A DNA stretch of 64,000 bases from Verrucomicrobiota bacterium (GCA_017309115.1 JAFLEF010000005.1:1-64000), one strand, 5' to 3'. Counted from the first letter of the stretch, positions 1 to 9,696 are shown. Translations and numbers: made by a program. Notes: generated from the letters alone by a model not told the origin.

Positions 1-101
1 ACCCCGCCTTGCGGCGACGCAGTTGCCTTCAGCTACACGACGCCCTGTCGGCATCGTACTCAGTCTTTCACTGGTTAGTCTCATCAGTTTCACAAACGCA
101 C

Positions 102-138
102 GGACTGCGCCAGCCCTCTGGCGCTTTTGGAGCGCGGG
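102..138 (+). repeat. Intergenic repeat, GACTGCGCCAGCC family
   Basis: The core GCGCCAGCCCTCTGGCGC is a short inverted repeat followed by TTTTGGAGCGCGG. A near copy in reverse orientation lies at 35254-35289, and a more diverged one at about 55860-55900. All three are intergenic, so this is probably a dispersed REP-like element. Confidence 0.65.
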
Positions 139-231
139 AGGGCAGGTGAGGGTTGGAGTGACTCGACGCCTCAGCAGCCGGGACGAAAAGCGGTAGTAGC
201 TTCGCTGGCTTCACTACCGCACTCCAAAGGC

Positions 232-261
232 GGTGGGGCGAGGTTCCACCGAGCCGTTCGG
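232..261 (+). repeat. Intergenic repeat, GGTGGGGCGAGG family
   Basis: The sequence GGTGGGGCGAGGTTCCACCG followed by AGCCGTTCG recurs almost unchanged at 12833-12862. Both copies lie between genes and next to other repeat types, suggesting composite repeat islands. Confidence 0.65.
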
Positions 262-298
262 ATTTCGGCGTAAAGCGCGTTGGGAGGCCACACGCGGC

Positions 299-323
299 CG
301 GCTCCGCGGAGCGTCGCCCTACC
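299..323 (+). repeat. Intergenic repeat, 25-bp GCTCCGCGGAGC family (copy 1)
   Basis: A 25-base unit with core GCTCCGCGGAGCGTCGCCCT. An identical copy lies at 17159-17183, and a copy with two substitutions lies in the opposite orientation at 14855-14879. All three are outside genes. The core contains the palindrome GCTCCGCGGAGC. Confidence 0.8.
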
Positions 324-355
324 GGCGTCGCCCTACCGTTCTTACCCGCTCCGAC

Positions 356-1966
<1,611 letters not shown>

Positions 1967-2125
1967 GAACTGAAAAGGAAACTGGGATGCCCAGACTGGA
2001 CCGGGCGGATTCTGCGGATCCCAGGGACACAGCCGCCCCGGGGCGGGACAGCATGCCTCAGAAACGCGGTGAGCGGCTAGTGCCGTGTCGCGACAATCGG
2101 CAGCGGCCACCGTGGTGCAGATCTT

Positions 2126-2153
2126 GGTAGGGATGGACCGCCGGGCCGTCCCC
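2126..2153 (+). repeat. Intergenic repeat, GGTAGGGATGGACCG family (copy 1)
   Basis: The unit GGTAGGGATGGACCGCCGGG followed by CCGTCCCC recurs at 49608-49635 (same strand) and, with a few changes, at 55796-55823 (opposite strand). All copies are intergenic. Confidence 0.7.
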
Positions 2154-2230
2154 GATGAGCCAGCAGAGCGCCGCCCATCGGCCCTTCCTGGTCAGCTTCA
2201 GAACCACCTTCGCCTCAATTCGCCCGCAGC

Positions 2231-3205
2231 CTACGGAACCCGAGCCCACTCCGTCCACTGACGCTCGAGAGCCGCCGCGTCCGGAGGTCCATCGGCCACC
2301 AGAATGCGGTACCGCGCGACGTGCGTTCCACCCGGAGGTATCGAAAACTCGCCCAATTGCTGCGGCGCGAAACAGAAGAACGGTTCGGTCGGGTTCAGGC
2401 GCATGGGTTCAGGAGAACGAAAGTTGGTGGGATGCCCCAGGATGGCGACCCCGGCGACTCCGTTCGATACCGCGCCGCCAATCCAGCACCAGCGACCACG
2501 GGTCTCGTTGCCCTGGAGACGGTTGGTAATCCCTTCGGACGTGAGGAAAAGGCACTGCGTGGGGCCATTCCAGGCGTCGAGACCGCGAAAGCCCAGACCG
2601 CCGTAATGGTACTTCGGAAGCGTCAGCGGTTCGGTCGTGACGTTGGTTTGCCGCAGCGTGAGATCGATTCGGTAGGGTTCGCCCAGCGGAGTCGGAAGCA
2701 CCCGGACCGTCCAAGCCTCTTCGAGCACGGTGAGCGGTCGGGGAGCCGAAAGATCGACGTAACGGTGCAGCGCGCGCAGTTCCGCTGCATCGGGCGTTTC
2801 CTCGGATCCGAGCCAGCGGACAAACTCCACCCGACCCTTCTTCTGACCCATGTTCCAGAAGTCCGGACTCCGGCCGGCAAACTCCGTGCGAGTCCAGGCT
2901 GTCCAGAATCCATGATGGTGGAGGTGGTTCGACGGATAGTCGCCGGTCACAACCTGACCCGAAGGCGTGGTCACCGGATGCAAATAGCCCGCGCGGCGAT
3001 ATTCATCAGGAACTCCGGACGGTAGTGTGCCTTCGCCCCCTTGGTAGACCACGACGGGCCGGTCCCGAAGCAGGAAGGAAACAACGTCGTTGGAGCGAAT
3101 CAGTCGGACAGAATCCGCCGCTGAAGAGGTCAACACCAGCAGGCTCGCCAGCAGCCAGCCGATGATCCGAGATCCCTGCGGGTGGTTCGAACAAGTGAAG
3201 TTCAT
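2231..3205 (-). CDS. Secreted DUF6807 (PmoA-like) family protein
   Basis: A 324-aa exported protein of the DUF6807/PmoA-like family, common in Planctomycetes and Verrucomicrobia; the reaction is unknown. A signal peptide is visible (hydrophobic IIGWLLASLLVLTSSAA). The N-terminal half has a histidine-rich segment (NHLHHHGFWTAW) where this family carries its conserved His cluster, and the C-terminal half is beta-rich. The ATG at 3205 is preferred over ones 30 bases upstream because a perfect 12-bp hairpin occupies 3206-3238. That hairpin would otherwise be coding. The name PmoA is a family label and does not mean methane monooxygenase. Confidence 0.8.
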   Translation of the reverse strand: MNFTCSNHPQGSRIIGWLLASLLVLTSSAADSVRLIRSNDVVSFLLRDRPVVVYQGGEGTLPSGVPDEYRRAGYLHPVTTPSGQVVTGDYPSNHLHHHGFWTAWTRTEFAGRSPDFWNMGQKKGRVEFVRWLGSEETPDAAELRALHRYVDLSAPRPLTVLEEAWTVRVLPTPLGEPYRIDLTLRQTNVTTEPLTLPKYHYGGLGFRGLDAWNGPTQCLFLTSEGITNRLQGNETRGRWCWIGGAVSNGVAGVAILGHPTNFRSPEPMRLNPTEPFFCFAPQQLGEFSIPPGGTHVARYRILVADGPPDAAALERQWTEWARVP

Positions 3206-3238
3206 CGGGTGATGCGGTTGCTTAAGCCGCATCACCCG
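3206..3238 (-). terminator. Perfect 12-bp hairpin between LamG and DUF6807 genes
   Basis: CGGGTGATGCGG at 3206-3217 pairs exactly with CCGCATCACCCG at 3227-3238 across a nine-base loop. It sits 25 bases past the stop of the leftward LamG gene and directly before the ATG of the next leftward gene. No T-run follows, so it may be a factor-dependent terminator, an attenuator or an RNA-stability element rather than a classical intrinsic terminator. Confidence 0.6.
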
Positions 3239-3262
3239 GAAGTGCGAGGCAAAGTTCAGACC

Positions 3263-4882
3263 TCAGTTCTCGGGACGGAACAGACGGTAGAACGTCTCCA
3301 CCTCGGTGGTGGGAAGCAGAACGTAGATCCGGTCCCCTTCGACAATCGGCGTCGCTGACACCGTGGTCCAAACCTTGGGCTCATTCAGCGTCGTGGAGCT
3401 CTGAAGCACGAAGCCCGTGCCCCCGACCGGCCAGGACACCGACACCGCGGTGCCGATGGAAAGTTCCGGCGTTCCCGGAATAACTCCCGGGATGGCGAGG
3501 TAATCGAGATCCTTGGGCTCAATCACTTCATTCGCCAACTGCAAGCGGTCGATGGCGCCCACCAACGGCAATCCGCCGGAGAACTCCGAGCCGAGCCAAA
3601 AGAAATTGTTGCCCCGGACATTCAAGCCCTGGGTGTAGGCGATCGTGTCACCCAGGATTCCATCGACGTAGAACTTCAGATTGACGCCTTGAGTATGCAC
3701 CACCGCCACATGATGCCAGAGACCGTCATTGGGAATCGCCGCCGCAGTCGGGATGTCGAGAATACCGTAGGTGGTGACGAAGATCTTGCGATCGGCCGTC
3801 ACGGAGAAGCTGAGCGCGCCGCCGACGCCGAAGTAGCCGAAGAGGACACTGCGAGCCTGGGGGAGTGTGCCGTACTTCACCCAGGATTGGAGCGTGAAAT
3901 TACCGGTCAGACCGTCGCCCACGAGGTTGACCAACTGGGTCGGGTCATCGACTTGCGCGAGGTCGTTGCCGTCGAACGCCAAGGCGAAGTCATCGGGTTT
4001 GCCCGACGGAGAATCGGTGGTGAAGGTGGGTGAAGAACGGGCAAGCAGAACCGCCGCCGCCGGTGTCGCACTGCCACCCACTGTTCCCGTATTCGCGTAG
4101 GGTGCGGCCGCTTCGTTCAAAGCGAAGGCCAGGACGGTGCTGGCGAGCGGGGCCTTGGGCGCGGTGGCCACGGAATCCAACTGTTCTGCTGTGAGAACCG
4201 CCCGGTGGACCCGAACGCGGTCAATCGTGGCGTTGACCGGTTCGCTCAATCCGGCCGAGCCAATGCCCACGATTCCTCCGCTCGGAGCCCGCATGGCCCC
4301 GGTTTGTTCGATGAACCCGACGTCAACGCCATCGATGAAGTAGCGGACTCCGACGCCCGGTTCCCAGACCGACGCGACGTGCGTCCAGGTTCCCTGAGCC
4401 GGAAATGTGCCGGAGAAAATGTCGGCCACGCCAAACAAAGTGAACGTCAACTCGCCGGTGTTGTTCAGTCCCAGTTTCCAGGAATTGCCATAGCCCACGA
4501 TGCCTTCAAAGCGGGGCGTAGCACCCGCAGGAATCAGCACCCAGGCTTCGACTGTGAGCGGCGTGTCGACCGCTTCCAGGGCGGGAGCGTTGGTGGCGGT
4601 GAGAACAAGATACCCGGCGGGATCGACAATGGTGAGCGCGCGATCGCCGGCCGTTCCTGCCGGCGTCGAGTCGCTGGTCAACGGAATGTTGGTGGGATCC
4701 ACCAGGGCGCCGAGAAATCCGGTGAGTGTGCCCGTGGAGTTGGTGATGCTGTTGCCCTTGCCTTCGCTGAAGTCGAAGCGAAAGAGCGTTTCACCCCGGA
4801 GGGTGGAACCAGCGAGCAACGCGGTGACTCCAGCCAGGCAGCAAGTTTGGCGAAGAAGACGGGGAAGTGCGTAGTGGGACAT
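3263..4882 (-). CDS. Secreted protein with two LamG-like domains
   Basis: A 539-aa exported protein with two concanavalin-A-like/LamG jelly-roll domains. The first follows the signal peptide (FRFDFSEGKGN onward) and the second begins near VLAFALNEAAAPY. Each shows the typical pattern of WTHVA/WHHVAVV, YFIDG/FYVDG and a closing IDR(V/L)xxxxxxL segment. Such domains usually bind glycans or proteins; no catalytic motif is seen. The C-terminal strand (SVSWPVGGTGFVLQSS...FYRLF) is a tail common on verrucomicrobial exoproteins. The ATG at 4882 is chosen because it begins a good signal peptide; upstream in-frame codons are not protein-like. It is divergent from the CTERM protein gene and has its own sigma-54-like promoter. 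Confidence 0.85.
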   Translation of the reverse strand: MSHYALPRLLRQTCCLAGVTALLAGSTLRGETLFRFDFSEGKGNSITNSTGTLTGFLGALVDPTNIPLTSDSTPAGTAGDRALTIVDPAGYLVLTATNAPALEAVDTPLTVEAWVLIPAGATPRFEGIVGYGNSWKLGLNNTGELTFTLFGVADIFSGTFPAQGTWTHVASVWEPGVGVRYFIDGVDVGFIEQTGAMRAPSGGIVGIGSAGLSEPVNATIDRVRVHRAVLTAEQLDSVATAPKAPLASTVLAFALNEAAAPYANTGTVGGSATPAAAVLLARSSPTFTTDSPSGKPDDFALAFDGNDLAQVDDPTQLVNLVGDGLTGNFTLQSWVKYGTLPQARSVLFGYFGVGGALSFSVTADRKIFVTTYGILDIPTAAAIPNDGLWHHVAVVHTQGVNLKFYVDGILGDTIAYTQGLNVRGNNFFWLGSEFSGGLPLVGAIDRLQLANEVIEPKDLDYLAIPGVIPGTPELSIGTAVSVSWPVGGTGFVLQSSTTLNEPKVWTTVSATPIVEGDRIYVLLPTTEVETFYRLFRPEN

Positions 4883-4950
4883 GTCAGAGATAGTTTTGAA
4901 GAGTCCGCTCGGTCCCTGGGCTGAACCAAGTCGGACCACCAAATTCCCCT

Positions 4951-4966
4951 TAAGCAAAGGGTTGGC
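4951..4966 (-). promoter_or_regulatory. Candidate sigma-54 promoter of the LamG gene
   Basis: On the minus strand CGGCCAACCCTTTGCT has GG and GC exactly ten bases apart, with TTGCT at the -12 element as in the consensus TGGCACG-N4-TTGCW. The -24 side matches only GGC. The GC lies about 70 bases before the ATG. The call is suggestive and gains support from a better match in front of the divergent gene. Confidence 0.45.
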
Positions 4967-5312
4967 CGAATTCGCGAATGCCTTCGTTTTGCGGCCAACC
5001 TTTCAGCAAGAATTAGCAGCCATTACCCCCCAAGTAATTGAGATGAGCCGGACCCCGGGGTTCGAGCGCACTTCAGAGTTCCAGTTCGGGCAGGTAGCAC
5101 GAGAAAGGGCAGGATGCTCCAAAGCCCACGAACCGTTGGCGAACTGTCAGGCCGACCCAAAGTCGCCAGCCTGCTCTCTTCCTCCCACCCGTTTCCGAAG
5201 CCCATACGCCGACGGCGTGGAATGGTACCGGTTTGCGATTCTCGCAAATGGAGACGCCACGCGATTCTCTTAAGCACCTTTCTACCAATTGATTGCGAAT
5301 ATCCCTACAGCG

Positions 5313-5331
5313 CCTAGGGGATTTCCTTAGG
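5313..5331. promoter_or_regulatory. Imperfect palindrome next to the CTERM gene promoter
   Basis: CCTAGGGGATTTCCTTAGG is a 19-bp imperfect dyad ending two bases before the candidate -24 element. It could be an operator that blocks or positions RNA polymerase. The assignment rests on position and symmetry only. Confidence 0.3.
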
Positions 5332-5332
5332 C

Positions 5333-5348
5333 AGGTACGCCAGTTGCT
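5333..5348 (+). promoter_or_regulatory. Candidate sigma-54 promoter of the VPDSG-CTERM gene
   Basis: AGGTACGCCAGTTGCT matches the consensus TGGCACG-N4-TTGCW at GG, A, C, G, TTGC and the final T, with the strict ten-base spacing. The predicted start point near 5359 would give a leader of about 38 bases. PEP-CTERM type genes are known to be under RpoN control in some bacteria, which makes the match more credible. No sigma-54 activator gene lies in the window. Confidence 0.6.
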
Positions 5349-5396
5349 TAAAGGACTTGGAAGGAGTTCGAGTCGCGCAAAACAGAATACCAAAAA

Positions 5397-6263
5397 ATGC
5401 ATTGCAAATACTACGGTCTGATCGCCGCCGCACTGGCGCTCAGCCCCCTCACCCAAGCGAAGGACATCACGATTTTCGATGAGGTCACGCAGGGGAAGAA
5501 AAACAACAAGGGATGGTGGGGCGGTTCCGCCCTGCAGAACGACGTCAACGTCGACACCCGTGGAATCAAGGAAGACAACGAAACCGAACCCGGCACGGCC
5601 ATCGGCCAGGAATGGGATCTCGAGGCGTTCCATCTCAATGGGACCACGCTGAGCATGATCGGCGGGTTCAACTTCCTCACTGGCGAAGGCACGTATGCTT
5701 CAGGTGACATCTTCATCGATGTCGATGGCGACGCGGTCTTCGGACCCTCCACCCCCGGCGGCACGGGAACCACGCTGAAGTCGAACAGCCTCTTCGGTTA
5801 CGACTACGTGATCTCCCTGCAAGGCCGCGGTCTGAACGGAAGCTACGACAGCGTGGATCAGACGATCGATGGCACCTACAAGGTGTACAAGATCTCCAAC
5901 AGCTCTGTCGACGTGACCGTGGCGGCCATTGGTTCCGCCAATCCGTGGACCTACCACAGCGGTGGCGAGTTGATCCGCAATCCGGCGACCCCGGGCTCTG
6001 ACATCTACGGCACCGCCACGCAGACTGCGTACACCGGTGGCGAGTATCAGGGATTCAACGGCAACAACAACCACTACGAACTCGGTGGTTTCGACCTCTC
6101 CTTCCTGGGCAGCCAGCTCGGGCCTGGGACGCTCTTCAAGTTCACCATGGAATGCGGCAACGACAATCTGATCGGCCGAGTTCCGGATGGCGGAACGACG
6201 ATGCTGATGCTGGGCATGAGCCTCGGCGGTCTGGCGTTCGTATCGCGCCGCTTCCGCGCGTAA
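5397..6263 (+). CDS. VPDSG-CTERM/PEP-CTERM sorting domain protein
   Basis: A 288-aa exported surface protein. An N-terminal signal peptide (LIAAALALSPLTQA) precedes a glycine- and asparagine-rich beta-type body of about 230 residues with no recognised enzyme domain. The end holds the motif VPDGGTTMLMLGM, a hydrophobic stretch, and the basic tail SRRFRA. This tripartite tail is the verrucomicrobial VPDSG variant of PEP-CTERM signals, handled by an exosortase in the inner membrane; no exosortase gene is in the window. The segment MECGNDNLIGR just before the signal is typical of PEP-CTERM proteins. A 23-base gap and an 11-bp hairpin follow, and a sigma-54-like promoter lies upstream. The ATG at 5397 lacks a clear ribosome binding site. 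Confidence 0.88.
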   Translation: MHCKYYGLIAAALALSPLTQAKDITIFDEVTQGKKNNKGWWGGSALQNDVNVDTRGIKEDNETEPGTAIGQEWDLEAFHLNGTTLSMIGGFNFLTGEGTYASGDIFIDVDGDAVFGPSTPGGTGTTLKSNSLFGYDYVISLQGRGLNGSYDSVDQTIDGTYKVYKISNSSVDVTVAAIGSANPWTYHSGGELIRNPATPGSDIYGTATQTAYTGGEYQGFNGNNNHYELGGFDLSFLGSQLGPGTLFKFTMECGNDNLIGRVPDGGTTMLMLGMSLGGLAFVSRRFRA

Positions 6264-6319
6264 GTTCTTCGTTAGGCTAGTTGGTTTGTTTGGTTTGTTT
6301 GGTTGTTTGGGTTAAGCAC

Positions 6320-6345
6320 GGCGGCCGGTGGGAACACCGGCCGCC
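6320..6345 (+). terminator. Strong hairpin terminator after the CTERM gene
   Basis: GGCGGCCGGTG pairs perfectly with CACCGGCCGCC across a GGAA tetraloop, giving an 11-bp GC-rich stem, followed by CTTTGGTTTCCCGTTT, which is only partly T-rich. Just before it lies a T/G-rich stretch made of repeated GGTTTGTTT units at about 6281-6310. It most likely ends the CTERM transcript before the sulfatase gene. Confidence 0.7.
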
Positions 6346-6403
6346 CTTTGGTTTCCCGTTTCGCAGGGTAGGCAATCCGGCCGGACTACGGTTCAATTCC
6401 GGA

Positions 6404-7855
6404 GTGACGTTCCGCCTCTTTCTGCTCGGACTGCTGGGAAGTTGGCTCGGCCTCGGAGTGACCTTCGCTGACCGACCCAACATCCTGTTCCTCTTCGCCG
6501 ACGATCAGCGCGCCGACACTATCGGCGCTTGGGGTAATCCCTACATCCAGACCCCGCATCTGGATCAGCTGACCCGCCAAGGCTTCAGCTTTCGCCACAA
6601 CTACTGCTTTGGCGGCAATAGCGGCGCCGTGTGCATTCCGAGTCGGGCCATGCTGCTCAGTGGCCGAACCTGGTTTCACGTGGACCACTCTTTGAAGGGT
6701 GTGGAGACCTTTCCCGAACGCTTCCGTCAGGCCGGCTACCGGACCTTCGCCACCGGCAAGTGGCACAACGGCCAACCCTCCTTCGTTCGCAGTTTTGATT
6801 TAGGCCGATCCGTTCACTTCGGTGGCATGGCCGACCACACGAAGATCGAAGTCCAGAATCTCCTTCCCGACGGAACCTTCTCTCCGAAGACACCCGTCAC
6901 CCGCTTCTCCAGTGAACAGTTTGCCGACGAGACCATCGCGTTCCTGCAACAGCAGACCTCCGCAACCCCATTTCTGGCCTATGTGGCCTTTACCGCGCCG
7001 CATGATCCTCGCAATCCGCCACCCGAATGGCGGGAACGCTATTACCGGGACCGCCCACCGCTGCCGCGGAATTACCTGCCCCAACATCCGTTCGACAACG
7101 GACACTTGGTGTTGCGCGATGAAGATCTGCTGCCTTGGCCGCGGCCGCCCGAACTGCTGCGCGATCAATTGGCAGAGTACTACGGCCTGATCAGTCATTT
7201 GGATCAGCAGATCGGCCGCATCCTGCAAGCCCTCCAAAACTCGCCGTCCGCGACGAACACCCTGATCGTGTACGCCGCCGATCACGGCCTCGCCTTGGGC
7301 AGTCATGGATTGCTCGGCAAACAGAGCGTATACGAACACAGCATGCGCTGCCCGCTGATCCTGGCCGGCCCAGGAATCCCCGCCGGGAAGGATTCCACAG
7401 CGTTTACCTATTTGTTCGATCTGTATCCAACGCTCTGCGACGTCGCGGGAATCCAACCGCCGCCGGACTTGGACGGCTTCAGTCTGCGTCCCCTCTGGAC
7501 GGGCACGGCCGCCAACGTGCGCACCTCCGTGTTCCTGCCGTACCTGAATCTGATGCGCGCCGTGCGGGACGAACGTTGGAAACTGATCTGCTATCCGCCC
7601 GTGAATCACTGGCAGTTGTTCGACCTGAAGAATGATCCCAACGAACTGGTGGACGTGAGCGGAGATCCCGAGCGGGCGGCGGACGTCGCGCGACTCACCC
7701 GACTAATGGCGGAGTGGCAGACGCGGTCGGGGGACACCCTATCGTTGAGCACGAACGCACCGAAACCATTGATGCGGGATCTGACCGGAACCGCTCGCCG
7801 GCCGGACGCCTGGCAACCGGAGTGGATTGTGAAGAAATACTTCGGCGCACCGTGA
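6404..7855 (+). CDS. Secreted sulfatase
   Basis: A type I sulfatase that hydrolyses sulfate esters, probably on glycans, after export. The mature N-terminus PNILFLFADDQRADT holds the metal-binding Asp pair. The active-site signature is CIPSR, whose Cys is converted to formylglycine by a maturase (not in the window). Further markers are GKWHNG and the late DLYPTLCDVAG segment. The GTG at 6404 is chosen because it starts a clean signal peptide (FRLFLLGLLGSWLGLGVTFA). An in-frame ATG at 6281 would add 41 residues that run through the upstream terminator hairpin. Length 483 aa fits the family. The substrate cannot be deduced; iduronate-2-sulfatase-like members have similar layout. Confidence 0.92.
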   Translation: MTFRLFLLGLLGSWLGLGVTFADRPNILFLFADDQRADTIGAWGNPYIQTPHLDQLTRQGFSFRHNYCFGGNSGAVCIPSRAMLLSGRTWFHVDHSLKGVETFPERFRQAGYRTFATGKWHNGQPSFVRSFDLGRSVHFGGMADHTKIEVQNLLPDGTFSPKTPVTRFSSEQFADETIAFLQQQTSATPFLAYVAFTAPHDPRNPPPEWRERYYRDRPPLPRNYLPQHPFDNGHLVLRDEDLLPWPRPPELLRDQLAEYYGLISHLDQQIGRILQALQNSPSATNTLIVYAADHGLALGSHGLLGKQSVYEHSMRCPLILAGPGIPAGKDSTAFTYLFDLYPTLCDVAGIQPPPDLDGFSLRPLWTGTAANVRTSVFLPYLNLMRAVRDERWKLICYPPVNHWQLFDLKNDPNELVDVSGDPERAADVARLTRLMAEWQTRSGDTLSLSTNAPKPLMRDLTGTARRPDAWQPEWIVKKYFGAP

Positions 7856-7870
7856 CCGTCAGCGCACAAC

Positions 7871-8710
7871 CTACGGCTGGATCGCGGGCTCGCCGTAACT
7901 GGCGCCGGATTGAATCCAGCGAATCAACGCCATCGTTTCGTCGGCCGTCAGGGCTTCTTTGCCCTCTGGAGGCATAACCTCGTCGTGATCCGGCGGCAGC
8001 AAGCTGACCACGATCAACCGACTCTTGAGCGGATCCCCCGGTACCAGTGCCGGCTCGCCGCTGCTCCCGCCCTTCATCGCCAAGTCACGTTGATCGAGGC
8101 GCAGTTTGCCCTTTTGCTTCTCAGCTCCGTGGCAGGGATAACATTTACGCGCCAGGATGGGTTCGATCTGGGTCGGAAACATCTGGGCCGCGGCTCGGGG
8201 GTCCGGCTTCGCTGACGATTCCAAGTTTCCGAGAAACCGATTCAACGCCGGCGGCGCACCTTCCGTGAGGAACTTGGAGCCATGGGTCAGCGTTCCCCCG
8301 CCATGGGCCGCCGCCACCAAGCAAACCGAACTCACCGCGAGCAAACCCCGATACGAAAGGCGGAGCCGGGCGCCTTGGGCGGCGGGATACCATTTAACAT
8401 ACAGCAGCCAAGTCGCGGTGATGAGCAGCGCGAACGCCAGACCCAGCACCGTGTGCCAGTAGACCACCTGGGCATCGTATTCACCGTGGGAAGCCCGCAG
8501 ATAGCCGAGCAGAGCCACCATCCACGAGGCCGCCACACTGAATCCCAGCGCCACGGCCACGGCCTGACGCGCTCCCTCGGAAGGCCTTCGGGTCGCCCAA
8601 ATCTCCAACAACACCGCGAGAACAAAGGCGCCAATGGGCAGGTGCAGCATGACCACGTGAAAGGGACCCAGGAAGTTGGACCATTCGAACGGCGCGGCGG
8701 CGTGCATCAT
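7871..8710 (-). CDS. DUF2231 membrane domain fused to PSCyt1 cytochrome c
   Basis: A 279-aa membrane protein. The N-terminal ~150 residues form four hydrophobic segments beginning FHVVMLHLPIGAFVLAVLL, matching the DUF2231 membrane family. The C-terminal half has one CxxCH heme motif (CYPCHG) followed by KQKGKLRLD and VMPPEGK, the planctomycete-type cytochrome c (PSCyt1) pattern. It is probably a heme protein anchored in the inner membrane and facing the periplasm, with an unknown electron partner. The pair ATGATG at 8710 was taken as start because the 14 residues upstream are not hydrophobic or conserved. It is convergent with the sulfatase gene, 15 bases away. Confidence 0.85.
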   Translation of the reverse strand: MMHAAAPFEWSNFLGPFHVVMLHLPIGAFVLAVLLEIWATRRPSEGARQAVAVALGFSVAASWMVALLGYLRASHGEYDAQVVYWHTVLGLAFALLITATWLLYVKWYPAAQGARLRLSYRGLLAVSSVCLVAAAHGGGTLTHGSKFLTEGAPPALNRFLGNLESSAKPDPRAAAQMFPTQIEPILARKCYPCHGAEKQKGKLRLDQRDLAMKGGSSGEPALVPGDPLKSRLIVVSLLPPDHDEVMPPEGKEALTADETMALIRWIQSGASYGEPAIQP

Positions 8711-8808
8711 GCGATTACGCGGTTGGACGCCACCGCAACTGCCCGTCATCACTTGGATTCCATGGACAGGGACTTGCCGACCAGCCCTCCCGGGTCAGGG
8801 TGACGCCC

Positions 8809-9696
8809 ATGGATCGGTCTCGTCGGGTTCTGATCATTGGATGTGGCTACGTCGGGGAAGCACTGGCCCGGCGCCTGAGCTCCTCCGGCCACACGGTGTT
8901 CGGACTGCGGCGTTCCGCGCCGGACGCCCGAGCCGACCTCCCGTATGCGCCATTGGTGGGCGACCTCACTCAGCCGGGGTTCTGGAGCCAACTTTCGGGA
9001 CCATTCGACTGGGTGGTGAATTGCGTTTCGTCCTCGCGTGGAGGGCCGGCCGAGTACCGACAGGTCTATTTGGAAGGAAACCGGCATCTGCTGATCTGGC
9101 TCCGCCGTCATCCGGTGGACGCCTTTGCCTACACCAGCAGCACGAGTGTGTATGGGCAGACCGACGGCTCCTGGGTGGACGAGACGGCTCCCACCCAGCC
9201 GGGAACCGAGACCGGCCAATGCCTGGTCGAGACCGAACAGCTTCTGCTCTCCGCAGCCCGGGAGCAGGAAGTCCCGGCTCGAATCCTGCGTGTGGCGGGG
9301 ATCTACGGTCCGGGGCGGGGCCACTTGTTCCACCAGTTTCTGAACGGCGAAGCCCGGCTCCAGGACCAAGGTCAGCGGTTTCTCAACATGATTCACCGGG
9401 ACGACGTCGCCTCGGCCTTGGAAGCCGCTCTGGAGCGGGGTCGATCTGGGGAGGTTTACAACGCCTCTGACCTCGAACCGGTCACCCAACGCGACTTCCT
9501 GCAGTGGCTGGCGGACCAAACCGGCCGACCCCTGCCACCTCCGGCCGAGCCCGGAACCGGACCCGTCCGCAAACGGGGCGTTACCCACAAGCGAGTTTCC
9601 GTCGCCAAACTCCGCCAGGAAACCCACTGGAGCCCACGCTTTCCCACCTTCCGGGAAGGCTACGCCGAAGCGTTGGCAGCCCTTCGTTCCTCCTGA
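8809..9696 (+). CDS. NAD-dependent epimerase/SDR family protein
   Basis: An extended-SDR Rossmann protein of 295 aa, probably cytosolic. The dinucleotide-binding motif is VLIIGCGYVGEAL at the N-terminus. The central segment YTSSTSVYGQ supplies the active-site Ser/Tyr region, although the usual YxxxK is replaced by a sequence around CLVETEQLLL, as in YeeZ-like members. YNASDLEPVTQRDFL near the C-terminus is typical of nucleotide-sugar or YeeZ-type epimerases. The substrate is unknown. The ATG at 8809 is preferred over a GTG nine bases upstream because CAGGGTGA sits at a suitable distance before it. Confidence 0.85.
   Translation: MDRSRRVLIIGCGYVGEALARRLSSSGHTVFGLRRSAPDARADLPYAPLVGDLTQPGFWSQLSGPFDWVVNCVSSSRGGPAEYRQVYLEGNRHLLIWLRRHPVDAFAYTSSTSVYGQTDGSWVDETAPTQPGTETGQCLVETEQLLLSAAREQEVPARILRVAGIYGPGRGHLFHQFLNGEARLQDQGQRFLNMIHRDDVASALEAALERGRSGEVYNASDLEPVTQRDFLQWLADQTGRPLPPPAEPGTGPVRKRGVTHKRVSVAKLRQETHWSPRFPTFREGYAEALAALRSS

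Larger units (their letters stand above)
1..355. other. Intergenic region with repeats, no gene supported
   Basis: No reading frame here resembles a known protein. The stretch carries several short repeats found elsewhere in the window: a GC-rich palindrome-like element at 102-138, a GCGGTAG...CTACCGCACTCCA hairpin at about 190-224, a GGTGGGGCGAGG element at 232-261, and the GCTCCGCGGAGCGTCGCCCT element at 299-323. It lies downstream of the leftward ABC-F gene. The end of a gene left of the window cannot be excluded for the first ~75 bases. Confidence 0.6.
4883..5396. other. Divergent promoter region between LamG and CTERM genes
   Basis: A 514-bp noncoding gap between two divergently read surface-protein genes. 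It contains a GG-N10-GC promoter candidate for each gene (minus strand at 4951-4966, plus strand at 5333-5348) and a 19-bp imperfect palindrome at 5313-5331. The middle, about 4980-5300, shows no recognisable element. Confidence 0.7.

Noticed and set aside
3207-3222. A plus-strand GG-N10-GC match within the hairpin at 3206-3238
   Set aside because: The -24 side does not match the consensus and it would point into the antisense strand of the LamG gene; most likely chance.
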